Source of the DNA: Nocardioides lianchengensis
GTDB taxonomy: Bacteria; Actinomycetota; Actinomycetes; Propionibacteriales; Nocardioidaceae
Direction of reading: 5' to 3'
DNA: 64,000 nt
NCBI RefSeq assembly: GCF_900101465.1
Contig: NZ_FMZM01000018.1
Coordinates: forward strand, 1 to 64,000
Shown: positions 15,764 to 23,187 of the stretch, piece by piece
How positions within the stretch are numbered: the stretch's first letter is position 1
How the letters are laid out: the number at the start of each line of letters is the position of its first letter
Notes under the pieces: model-generated
What the model was told of the DNA's origin: nothing
The model's database searches: none
What the model saw: the letters and a program-made list of their open reading frames with translations, nothing else
Position numbers and translations under genes: made by a program

Positions 15764-16550
15764 AGTAGGCCTCCTTCACGTCGTCCTGTTCCAGGCACCA
15801 GGTGGGCTCGCCCTGGGCGAGCACGGCGCCGGAGTTCATCACCGAGACGGATTCGCAGAACTCCTCGACGAGCCGCATGTTGTGCTCGATGAGGATGAGG
15901 GTGAGCCCGAGGTCGCGCAGCTCGCGCAGGAGCAGGCCGACCGCCTCGGACTCGACGTCGTTCATGCCGGCCGTCGGCTCGTCGAGCAGCAGCACCCGCG
16001 GGTTGGTGGCCAGCGCCCGCGCGATCTCGACTCGCCGCTGGTCGCCGTACGAGAGGGTCTCGGCCAGGGTCCCGTGGTCGGCGCGCACGCCGACCTTCTC
16101 GAGGAGCTCGGCGGCCCGGTCGCGCATCTCGCGCCGCTCGCGGCGCTCGGCCGGGCTGAGCAGGATGGCGCCGAGGATCGTGGAGCTGCGCTGCAGATAG
16201 GCGCCGGCGATCACGGTCTCGAGCACGGTCATGCCCGGGAAGAGCCGGATGTTCTGGTAGGTCCGGGCGACCCCGCGGCGGGCGATCTGGAACGGCTTCA
16301 TCCGGGTGACGTCCTCGCCGAAGACGTCGATCCGGCCGGCGTCGGCGGACACGAACCCGCTCACCATGTTGAGCACGGTCGTCTTGCCGGCGCCGTTGGG
16401 GCCGAGGATCCCGTGGATGCGTCGTTCGGGCACGCTGATCGTCACGTCGTCGACGGCGGCCAGGCCGCCGAAGGTCTTGGTCAGGTGGGAGATGTCGACC
16501 GCCACGGGGGCGGTCTGCACGCCTCGGGACTCCGAGTCGGTCGCGGTCAC
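15693..16550 (-). CDS. livG: Branched-chain-type ABC transporter ATP-binding protein LivG
   Basis: A 285-residue partner ATPase of LivF. Walker A GILGPNGAGKTTVLN, the LivG-typical TYQNIRLFPGMTVLE, signature LSYGDQRRVEIARAL, Walker B VLLLDEPTAGMND and ILIEHNMRLV are in order. LivG proteins normally end at VxEAYLG; here DVKEAYFGK is followed by about 20 basic residues (ending ARRGPGGA) encoded over the livF start, so this tail may have arisen by overprinting. The start is GTG, overlapping the livM stop by 4 bases. Confidence 0.9.
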   Translation of the reverse strand: MTATDSESRGVQTAPVAVDISHLTKTFGGLAAVDDVTISVPERRIHGILGPNGAGKTTVLNMVSGFVSADAGRIDVFGEDVTRMKPFQIARRGVARTYQNIRLFPGMTVLETVIAGAYLQRSSTILGAILLSPAERRERREMRDRAAELLEKVGVRADHGTLAETLSYGDQRRVEIARALATNPRVLLLDEPTAGMNDVESEAVGLLLRELRDLGLTLILIEHNMRLVEEFCESVSVMNSGAVLAQGEPTWCLEQDDVKEAYFGKRSDAARIATLRRARRGPGGA

Positions 16551-17458
16551 GACGACGCCTCCGCCCCGGCCGGTGCGCCCGCGGGCGTCACGTCCTCTCG
16601 TCGGTCACCTGGTCGCCGTCGGGTCCGGTCGCGCAGCAGCCGCAGCCGCCGTACGTCGACCAGGCCGCGCGGCATGTAGATGATGATCAGCACCAGGGCG
16701 ACGCCGGTGACGACGCGGTCGTACTCGCCCATCGGCTCGCGCAGCAGCTCCGGCAGGATCGTGAAGGCGATCGCCCCGACGATCGGGCCGGCCCAGTGGA
16801 AGGCACCGCCGAGGACCACCGCGGCCAGGGTCACGAAGCCGAGGTGGGTGTAGAAGGTGTCCGGCCCGATGTACTGCAGGAAGCTGGACTGGAAGACGCC
16901 GGCCGCGCCACCCAGCGCGCCGGAGAGGATGAAGCCGACGAACTGGATCTGCCGCGGCGAGATGGCCAGGGTCTGGGCGACCGCCGGGTCCTCGCGCACC
17001 GCGTCGGCCGCCAGGCCGAAGCGGGAGCCGGCGAGGCGCGACATCACGTAGCCCGCGACCACCAGGGTGCCGATCAGCCAGACCCAGGTGCCGAGGTCTC
17101 CGGGGACCAGGGTGCCGGAGGCGCCGCCGGTGTACTCGGTGAGGTTGAGGACCAGCACCCGGCCGATGAGCACCATCGCGATGGTCGCCATGGCCAGGTA
17201 GTGGCTGTCGAGGCGGATGATCAGCCCCGCGGTGGCCGCGCCGAGGGCCGCGCCGAGGGCGACGCCGAGCAGCAGACCGAGGGCCGGCGAGAGGCCGATC
17301 GCCCCGGCGAGGTAGCCGAAGGTGAACGCGCTGACGGCGCCGAAGAAGACGGGGGCGAGGCTCAGCACCCCGGTCCACAGGGACGCGTAGATGGCGAGCG
17401 CGAACAGGGCGTTGACCCCGGCGAACTGCAGGGTGGTCAACCAGGCGGTGGTGCTCAC
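16547..17458 (-). CDS. livM: Branched-chain-type ABC transporter permease LivM
   Basis: A 303-residue integral membrane protein, probably 8-9 helices, of the LivM family. Recognisable are HYLAMATIAMVLIGRV, GSRFGLAADAVREDPAVAQTL (the EAA-like loop that touches the ATPases) and GGAFHWAGPIVGAI, with an Arg-rich cytosolic tail. The GTG start at 17458 has GAGAGGAG upstream. It forms the translocation channel with LivH. The gene lies 20 bases after the livH stop. Confidence 0.88.
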   Translation of the reverse strand: MSTTAWLTTLQFAGVNALFALAIYASLWTGVLSLAPVFFGAVSAFTFGYLAGAIGLSPALGLLLGVALGAALGAATAGLIIRLDSHYLAMATIAMVLIGRVLVLNLTEYTGGASGTLVPGDLGTWVWLIGTLVVAGYVMSRLAGSRFGLAADAVREDPAVAQTLAISPRQIQFVGFILSGALGGAAGVFQSSFLQYIGPDTFYTHLGFVTLAAVVLGGAFHWAGPIVGAIAFTILPELLREPMGEYDRVVTGVALVLIIIYMPRGLVDVRRLRLLRDRTRRRPGDRREDVTPAGAPAGAEASS

Positions 17459-17478
17459 GGTGTGTCTCCTCTCCCGAC

Positions 17479-18366
17479 TCAGGCTCGGACCAGCTGGCGT
17501 TCGCCGAACAGCCCCTGGGGCCGGGCGACGAGGACGAGCAGCAGGATCCCGAAGGTGATGGCGTCGCGGAACCCGGACGAGATGTACTGCGAGCTCATGA
17601 CCTCCAGGACGCCGATCGCCACGCCGCAGACGGCCGCGCCCCGGATGTCGCCGTACCCGCCGACGACCACGGCGGCGAAGCCCTTCAGCAGCAGCGCCTC
17701 GCCGATGCTGAAGGAGACGTTGTTGTCGGAGAGCGCTCCGAGCACGCCGGCGAGGCCGGCGATCGCGGCCGCCAGGAAGGCCACCGCGATCAGCGTGCGC
17801 CGAGCGTTGACCCCGACGATCGTGGCCGAGCGCGGGTCCACCGACACCGCGCGGACCGCCGCGCCGAAGCGGGTGCGGGTCAGCAGCAGGTGGACCAGGG
17901 TCACCACCACGACAAGCGCGAGCACGGTGATCACCTGCGCGGGGAGCACGATCAGGCCGAGGGCCCGGATCGGCTCGGTCGGCACCGAGCCGGTCGGGTA
18001 GCTGACCGCCACCGGACCGCTGAAGGCCTCGGCGAGCGTCAGCAGGATGATCCAGATGCCGATGCTCGCGATGATCGGCGCGAAGGTGCCGGCGTTGCGC
18101 CGGCGCAGCGGCTCGAAGGCCAGCTGGTCGGCCAGCACCCCGAGCAGCCCGGCGAACCCGACGCCGAGCGCGAGGGCCAGCCAGAAGTTGAGGCCGTGGT
18201 CGAAGACCAGCCAGTACGACGCCAGCGCGCCCCAGGTCGCGAACGTGCCGTGCGCGACGTTCAGGATCCCCATCTTGGCCAGGATCAGGGCGAAGCCGAC
18301 CGCGAAGAGCGCGTAGACCGAGCCCAGGGCGATACCGTTCACCAGCTGCTGTGCCAGCAGTTGCAC
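17479..18366 (-). CDS. livH: Branched-chain-type ABC transporter permease LivH
   Basis: A 295-residue permease: QQLVNGIALGSVYALFAVGF, AHGTFATWGAL, TRFGAAVRAVSVDPRSATIVGV (ATPase-contact loop) and GGYGDIRGAAVCGVAIG. The start is the GTG at 18366 because GGAGGAGGA lies 6 bases ahead; an upstream ATG would place coding sequence over the operator. First gene of the unit livH-livM-livG-livF-SDR-SnoaL. The cognate binding protein is probably the lipoprotein encoded at 28789-29961, which has the same type of operator. Confidence 0.88.
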   Translation of the reverse strand: MQLLAQQLVNGIALGSVYALFAVGFALILAKMGILNVAHGTFATWGALASYWLVFDHGLNFWLALALGVGFAGLLGVLADQLAFEPLRRRNAGTFAPIIASIGIWIILLTLAEAFSGPVAVSYPTGSVPTEPIRALGLIVLPAQVITVLALVVVVTLVHLLLTRTRFGAAVRAVSVDPRSATIVGVNARRTLIAVAFLAAAIAGLAGVLGALSDNNVSFSIGEALLLKGFAAVVVGGYGDIRGAAVCGVAIGVLEVMSSQYISSGFRDAITFGILLLVLVARPQGLFGERQLVRA

Positions 18367-18407
18367 CGGCTCTCCTCCTCCGTGCGAACCCGACGTCATA
18401 ACGTAGA

Positions 18408-18423
18408 TCAAGCGCTCGCTTGA
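18408..18423. promoter_or_regulatory. Variant operator before livH
   Basis: TCAAGCG-CT-CGCTTGA is symmetric, but its CAAG and CTTG are 6 bases apart rather than 2. It lies 42 bases before livH. It may be a weaker site or a site read as two offset halves. Confidence 0.5.
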
Positions 18424-18464
18424 CCTGAAGTAACTCACGTCACACGAAGCCGTGTCAATGCTCA

Positions 18465-18478
18465 ATCAAGCACTTGCT
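18465..18478. promoter_or_regulatory. KstR2-type operator before the CoA-transferase unit
   Basis: ATCAAGCACTTGCT fits AnCAAGnnCTTGnT exactly. It lies 33 bases before the GTG of the CoA-transferase gene and about 100 bases from livH, so it could serve both divergent units together with the variant site at 18408. Confidence 0.75.
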
Positions 18479-18510
18479 TAACCTCCGGTCGCGGGCTACG
18501 TTCCGGAGCT

Positions 18511-19782
18511 GTGCCCCTCCCCACGACGTTGCGCCCCGAGGCCGCGCTCCGGCTGCTGCCGGCCGGTGCCGCGGTCGTCGCCGCCCCCGGGTGCGGCACT
18601 CCGGAGACCCTGCTCGAGGCGCTCGGGAGCACCGCCGATCTCCTCGGTCGGCCCACCCTCTACTCCGGTCTGCAGCTCGGGGCCTACCCGTTCCTCGACG
18701 CCGCCGCCGCGGGGCACCTCGCCTACCGCACGTGGCACCCCTATGGGCCGGCGCGGGCGGCCCTCTCCCCCGGCCGGGTCGACTACGTGCCGGCCCGGGC
18801 GTCCGCCGTACCGGACCTCCTCGACCAGTGGGGGACGTCGGTGGCGCTGGTGCGGGTCTCCCCGCCGGACCGCCACGGCTGGTGCAGCCTCGGCCCGTCC
18901 GCGAGCTACGTCTGCCACGCGGTCGAGCGGGCCGCGCTGGTGCTGGCCGAGGTCGACCCGTTGACGCCGCGGACCACCGGGGACTCGATGGTGCACGTCT
19001 CCCGCTTCGCCGCGCTGGTCGAGATCGCCGCCGCGCCGTGCCACTTCCCCGCCGCGCGCCGCGACGAGACCAGCGACCGGGTGGCCGCCCACGTCCTGGA
19101 GCTGCTGCCGCCCGAGCCGACCCTCCAGCTCGGGATCGGCGCCGTCCCCGAGGCGCTCACGGCGTACCTCGGCGAGAGCGACGTGCCCGGCGTGCGCTTC
19201 GTCGGCATGGGCAACGACGCGATGGTCGACCTCTTCGCCCGGGGCGTGCTGCGCGTCGACGACCGCGACCCCCGCCCCGCCGTCTGCGCCGCCGAGCTGA
19301 TGGGCACGCAGCTGCTGATGGACCTGGCCCACGAGAACCCCGCCATCGTGATGCGCGACAGTCGCTACGCGCACACCCCGTCGTACCTCTCCCGGATCCC
19401 GCGGCTGGTCGCGGTCAACTCCGCCATCGAGGTGGATCTGCACGGCCAGGTCAGCGCCGAGCTGGTGGGCGCGCGCCAGGTCTCCGGGATCGGCGGCAGC
19501 GCCGACTTCGTCGAGTCCGGGTTCGGGTCCGCGGGCGGCCTGAGCGTCATCGCACTCACCTCGACCTCGCCGGACGGGCGGCACAGCCGGATCGTGCCGC
19601 GGCTGGGCTCCGACGTGGTCACGCTCGCCCGGCACACCCCCGACGTCGTCGTCACGGAGTACGGCGCCGCGTGGCTGCGCGGGCGCACCGTCCACGAGCG
19701 CGCCGAGGCGCTCGCCTCCGTCGCGCACCCCGACCACCGGGCGGCCCTGAGCCCGTCCGCCACCCCCGAGGAGCACCCGTGA
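18511..19782 (+). CDS. Acetyl-CoA hydrolase / CoA-transferase family protein
   Basis: A 423-residue enzyme of the Cat1 / 4-hydroxybutyrate CoA-transferase type, which moves CoA between acyl groups or hydrolyses it. Seen: VSPPDRHGWCSLGPSASY (an N-terminal hallmark), TLQLGIGAVPEALTAYL, VSGIGGSADFVESGF and HSRIVPRLGSDVVT (C-terminal catalytic and glycine-rich parts), and VVVTEYGAAWLRGRTVHERA. GTG start with GGAG only two to three bases upstream. It heads the plus-strand unit 18511-21600 and is likely to load or recycle CoA on a pathway acid. It is not of the IpdAB type known from steroid C/D-ring breakdown. Confidence 0.85.
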   Translation: MPLPTTLRPEAALRLLPAGAAVVAAPGCGTPETLLEALGSTADLLGRPTLYSGLQLGAYPFLDAAAAGHLAYRTWHPYGPARAALSPGRVDYVPARASAVPDLLDQWGTSVALVRVSPPDRHGWCSLGPSASYVCHAVERAALVLAEVDPLTPRTTGDSMVHVSRFAALVEIAAAPCHFPAARRDETSDRVAAHVLELLPPEPTLQLGIGAVPEALTAYLGESDVPGVRFVGMGNDAMVDLFARGVLRVDDRDPRPAVCAAELMGTQLLMDLAHENPAIVMRDSRYAHTPSYLSRIPRLVAVNSAIEVDLHGQVSAELVGARQVSGIGGSADFVESGFGSAGGLSVIALTSTSPDGRHSRIVPRLGSDVVTLARHTPDVVVTEYGAAWLRGRTVHERAEALASVAHPDHRAALSPSATPEEHP

Positions 19783-20261
19783 CCGTCCACACCAGCCGAG
19801 GCCGCTACTACGAGGAGATGGTGACCGGTGACGTCTACAAGCACGACCCGGGGCGGACCATCACCGAGGCCGACAACGTCCTGTTCTGCAGCATCACGCT
19901 GAACAGCCAGTCGCTGCACCTCGACGCGGCCCGGTCCGCGGAGTCGGAGTTCGGCCAGCGGCTCGTCAACAGCCTGCTGACCATGTCGATCGTGTGCAGC
20001 ATCGGCGTACCGCAGCTCACGCAGAAGACGACGATCGCCAACCTGGGCTTCCAGGAGATCGCCTTCCCAGCGCCGGTGTTCCTCGGCGACACGCTCTACT
20101 GCGAGACCGAGATCGGCCCGAAGCGGCTGTCCGCGTCGCGCCCCGGCCAGGGCATCGTCACGCTCGAGCACCGGGGGCTGAACCAGGACGGCGTGCTGGT
20201 CTGCCGGGCCGTCCGGACCGCCCTGGTGCACTGCCTCCCCGAGGACGAGCGCGGCGCATGA
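19779..20261 (+). CDS. MaoC-like hot-dog dehydratase
   Basis: A 160-residue single hot-dog-fold protein. It opens RGRYYEEMVTGDVYKHDPGRTITEADNVLF, the pattern of MaoC-type enoyl-CoA hydratases related to mesaconyl-CoA hydratase. NSQSLHLDAARSAESEFGQRLVNSLLTM supplies the Asn/His region of the active site, followed by FLGDTLYCETEI and GIVTLEHRGLNQDG. It should add or remove water from a branched acyl-CoA. GTG start, overlapping the CoA-transferase stop by 4 bases. Confidence 0.82.
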   Translation: MTVHTSRGRYYEEMVTGDVYKHDPGRTITEADNVLFCSITLNSQSLHLDAARSAESEFGQRLVNSLLTMSIVCSIGVPQLTQKTTIANLGFQEIAFPAPVFLGDTLYCETEIGPKRLSASRPGQGIVTLEHRGLNQDGVLVCRAVRTALVHCLPEDERGA

Positions 20262-20725
20262 CCTCCGTGGAGGACCGGGTCCGACTCCTGGAGGAGCAGC
20301 TCACCGAGCTGCGCGACGTCCGCGCGATCGAGGAGCTGGCCGCCCGCTACCACTCGCTGTGCGACGGCGGCTGGGCCGGTGACAGCCACCCCGACCTGGA
20401 CGCCCTGGTCGCGCTCTGGGTCCCGGACGGGGTCTACGACATCAACGCCGCCCGCCCGCCGTGTCGCGGGCACGACGAGATCCGCGCGCAGTTCCTGCGC
20501 CTGCGGTCCTCGATGCCGTGGATCCTGCACACCCTGATGAACCCGGAGGTCGAGGTCCGCGGCGACACCGCCACGGCCCGCTTCAAGGCGGTCGCCTACT
20601 ACCGCCGCGGGGGCGGCAGCCACGTCGTGGTCGGGTCGTACGACGGCGCCTTCGCCCGCACCCCCGACGGCTGGCGGTTCACCTCCTGGGTGGCCGACCT
20701 CGCCCACGGCGACGTGCTCTCGTGA
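20258..20725 (+). CDS. SnoaL-like (NTF2-fold) protein
   Basis: A 155-residue protein with a helical start (EEQLTELRDVRAIEELAARY) and the NTF2 pattern LVALWVPDGVYDINAARPPCRGHDEIR, ILHTLMNPEVEVRGDTATARF, GSYDGAFARTPDGWRFTSW. Such proteins serve as isomerases, hydratases or accessory subunits; no function can be fixed. ATG start overlapping the previous stop; its own stop overlaps the start of the LLM gene. One of three SnoaL-type genes in the island. Confidence 0.75.
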   Translation: MTSVEDRVRLLEEQLTELRDVRAIEELAARYHSLCDGGWAGDSHPDLDALVALWVPDGVYDINAARPPCRGHDEIRAQFLRLRSSMPWILHTLMNPEVEVRGDTATARFKAVAYYRRGGGSHVVVGSYDGAFARTPDGWRFTSWVADLAHGDVLS

Positions 20726-21600
20726 GCCTGCCCGCCGGCCCGTGGGGCGCCTGGTCGGCCGCGCTGCGGCTGGGCGAGCGGTCCGCGGCGATGGACGCGG
20801 CGGCCGCCCTCGAGGACGCGGGCTGCTCGGCGCTGTGGATGACCGGCGGCCTGGACGACCCGTTCGACCGGGTCGCGGACCTGCTCGCCGCCACCCGTCG
20901 TACGACGGTCGCCACCGGGATCCTCTCCATCTGGACGATGCCGGCCGACGACGTCGCCGCCGCGGTCGCCGCGCTGGATCCCGCCGAGCGCGACCGGTTC
21001 CTGCTGGGCCTCGGCGTCAGCCACCCGCGCCTGGTCGACCGCACCGAGCCGGGCCGCTACACCCGCCCGCTCACCCGCATGCGGGAGTACGTCGACCGCC
21101 TCGACGAGGTCGGCGGCCCGCCGGCCGGGGCGCGGGTGCTGGCCGCCCTCGGCCCCCGGATGCTGGAGCTGGCCGCTCTCCGCGCGGCCGGCGCGCACCC
21201 CTACCTCACCACGCCCGGGCACACCGCCGAGGCGCGCGCCGCGCTCGGCGCCGGGCCGTTCCTGGCCCCGACCCAGATGACGCTGCTCGTGGCCGATCCG
21301 GCCCGGGCCCGCGAGGTCGCGCGCGGCTACCTGGCGATGTACCTGCGCCAGGGCAACTACGTCAGCAGCTGGCAGCGGCTCGGCTTCACCGAGGACGACG
21401 TCGCCCGGGGCGGCTCGGACCGGCTGGTGGACGCCCTGGTCGCCTGGGGCACCCCCGAGCAGGTCGCCGCCCGGGTCCGCGAGCACGTCGCCGCCGGCGC
21501 CGACCACGTCTGCGTCCAGATGCTCGACCCGGACGCGGCGTGGACCGACCACCCGTTCCCGGTCGACGACTGGCGCACGCTGCTCGCCGTCCTCGCCTGA
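20722..21600 (+). CDS. LLM-class (F420-type) oxidoreductase
   Basis: A 292-residue luciferase-like protein of the branch usually annotated as probable F420-dependent oxidoreductase: GPWGAWSAALRLGERSAAMDAA, ALWMTGGLDDPFDR, TTVATGILSIWTMPADDVAAA, RFLLGLGVSHPRLV, AHPYLTTPGHTAEAR and a C-terminal GTPEQVAARVREHVAAGADHV. The GTG start overlaps the SnoaL stop. It ends only 7 bases from the convergent thiolase-like gene. The role in the pathway (oxygenation or hydride transfer) is not determinable. Confidence 0.82.
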   Translation: MSLPAGPWGAWSAALRLGERSAAMDAAAALEDAGCSALWMTGGLDDPFDRVADLLAATRRTTVATGILSIWTMPADDVAAAVAALDPAERDRFLLGLGVSHPRLVDRTEPGRYTRPLTRMREYVDRLDEVGGPPAGARVLAALGPRMLELAALRAAGAHPYLTTPGHTAEARAALGAGPFLAPTQMTLLVADPARAREVARGYLAMYLRQGNYVSSWQRLGFTEDDVARGGSDRLVDALVAWGTPEQVAARVREHVAAGADHVCVQMLDPDAAWTDHPFPVDDWRTLLAVLA

Positions 21601-21607
21601 GGAGCGC

Positions 21608-22774
21608 TCAGAGGGTCGCCGCGCTTCCGAGCACCAGGGTGCCGGAGCTCATGAACATGCCGCCGACGCCGGTGCAGACGCTGACGTCGACGCCCTCGAC
21701 CTGGGCGGGGGCGGTGCCGCGGACCTGGCGGACCGACTCCTGGATCGCGAACATGCCGTACATGCCGGTGTGGGTATAGGCCAGTCCGCCGCCATTGGTG
21801 TTCAGCGGGAGCCGACCCCCGGGGGCGGTGTGGCCGTCGGCGACGAACGCCGGCGCCTCCCCGCGGCCGACGAAGCCGAGGTCCTCCAGGCCGTAGAGCG
21901 GCACGTGCGCGAAGGCGTCGTAGATCATCAGGTGGTCGACCTCGGCCGGAGTCAGGCCGGCCTGGGCGAAGGCCCGCTCCCCGCCGATCCGGATGGCCCG
22001 GGACGACGTCAGGGACTCGAGCCCGGAGACCACGGTGGACTCGCTGGACTCGCCGGCACCGAGGACGTAGACCGGCGGCGCCGGCAGGTCGAGCTGCGCG
22101 GCCCGCTCGGCGGAGGTCAGCACCAGGGCACCGCCACCGTCGGTGACCAGGCAGCAGTGCATCAGGTGGATCGGGTCGGCGATCACCGGCGAGGCCAGCA
22201 CGTCCTCGACCGTGATCGGGTCGCGCAGCCTCGCGCGCGGGTTGAGGGCGGCCCACTGCCGCTGGACGACCGGGACCGTCGCGAGCTGCTCGCGGGTCAT
22301 GCCGTACTCGGCCATGTAGCGGCGCACGCCGATCGGGAACAGCGACGGCGCCCCCACCGGACCGTGCGGGAGCTCGAGCTGGGCCATGAACGACTGCGGC
22401 GCCGGCGCCCACGGCGTCATCCCGACCCGCGACCGGCCCGACTCGCCGTGGGTGACCAGCACCGTCTCGCAGAGCCCCGCGGTGATCGCGGCCATCGCGT
22501 GCCGCACGTGGAGCATGTACGACGAGCCGCCGACGTTGGTGCCGTCGAGGTACTCCGGGACGATCCCGAGGTAGTCGGCCACGTCGACCGGCAGCTCGCC
22601 CGCGCAGGCGACCCCGTCGACGTCGCTCGGCCTCAGCCCCGCGTCGGCCAGCGCGTTGAGCGCGGCGTCGACGTGCAGCTCCAGGGCCGACTTCCCGGGG
22701 ATCTTGCCCAGCTCGGTGCTCTCGGCGGCGCCGACGACGGCGATCGCGCCGCGCAGGGCGCGGTCGCGGCTCAC
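21608..22774 (-). CDS. Thiolase-fold protein lacking the nucleophilic Cys; candidate aldolase
   Basis: A 388-residue thiolase-superfamily protein. At the place of the usual CASG nucleophile it reads NVGGSSYMLHVRHAMAA (Ser84-Ser85-Tyr86), with no Cys, and the GHPxGASG motif is replaced by TNGGGLAYTHTGMYG. Tyr285 (IYDAF) and Tyr333/Tyr339 lie where the Cys-free retro-aldolases of the Ltp2 type are known to carry catalytic tyrosines. Its gene overlaps by 4 bases that of a DUF35 protein, the same pairing as Ltp2 with its DUF35 partner in steroid side-chain cleavage. An acyl-CoA aldol cleavage is therefore more likely than thiolysis (inference). GTG start. Confidence 0.78.
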   Translation of the reverse strand: MSRDRALRGAIAVVGAAESTELGKIPGKSALELHVDAALNALADAGLRPSDVDGVACAGELPVDVADYLGIVPEYLDGTNVGGSSYMLHVRHAMAAITAGLCETVLVTHGESGRSRVGMTPWAPAPQSFMAQLELPHGPVGAPSLFPIGVRRYMAEYGMTREQLATVPVVQRQWAALNPRARLRDPITVEDVLASPVIADPIHLMHCCLVTDGGGALVLTSAERAAQLDLPAPPVYVLGAGESSESTVVSGLESLTSSRAIRIGGERAFAQAGLTPAEVDHLMIYDAFAHVPLYGLEDLGFVGRGEAPAFVADGHTAPGGRLPLNTNGGGLAYTHTGMYGMFAIQESVRQVRGTAPAQVEGVDVSVCTGVGGMFMSSGTLVLGSAATL

Positions 22775-23187
22775 GCGACCGACCCCGTCGGCTCGAACCG
22801 GACGACGCGTCGCTCGCCGCGCTGCTCGAAGGCGACGCGCACGGCGGCGTCGACCTCGAGGGCGTCGGGTGCGTCGGTGACCACGTGCCCCATCAGCAGC
22901 GGACCCTCGGCGAGCTCGACGAGCGCGAGGACGTACGGCGGCGCGAACCCGGCCGGCGCCCGCTGGTTGACGACGAACGAGGCCACCGTCCCGGTGCCGG
23001 CGGCCGGCACCAGGTCGACCTCGCGCGCCCCGCAGCGCGGGCAGCAGCTGCGCGGGTAGAGGAAGAACTCGGCGCACGCGCGGCAGCGCGGCACGGTGAG
23101 CTCACCCGCGTCGATGCGGTCGAACCACTCCTGGGTGTCGGGGGTGGGGAGGGGCACGGGCCGGGAGTCGGTGGAGATGTCGCTCAC
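22771..23187 (-). CDS. Zn-ribbon OB-fold (DUF35) acyl-CoA-associated protein
   Basis: A 138-residue DUF35 protein: rubredoxin-like Zn ribbon with Cys35, Cys38, Cys49 and Cys52 (CRAC...CPRC), then an OB fold (VASFVVNQRAPAGFAPPYVLALVELAEG, GPLLMGHVV). DUF35 subunits bind acyl-CoA substrates beside thiolase-fold partners. GTG start. It is translationally coupled to both the acyl-CoA synthetase upstream and the Cys-free thiolase downstream. Confidence 0.88.
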   Translation of the reverse strand: MSDISTDSRPVPLPTPDTQEWFDRIDAGELTVPRCRACAEFFLYPRSCCPRCGAREVDLVPAAGTGTVASFVVNQRAPAGFAPPYVLALVELAEGPLLMGHVVTDAPDALEVDAAVRVAFEQRGERRVVRFEPTGSVA

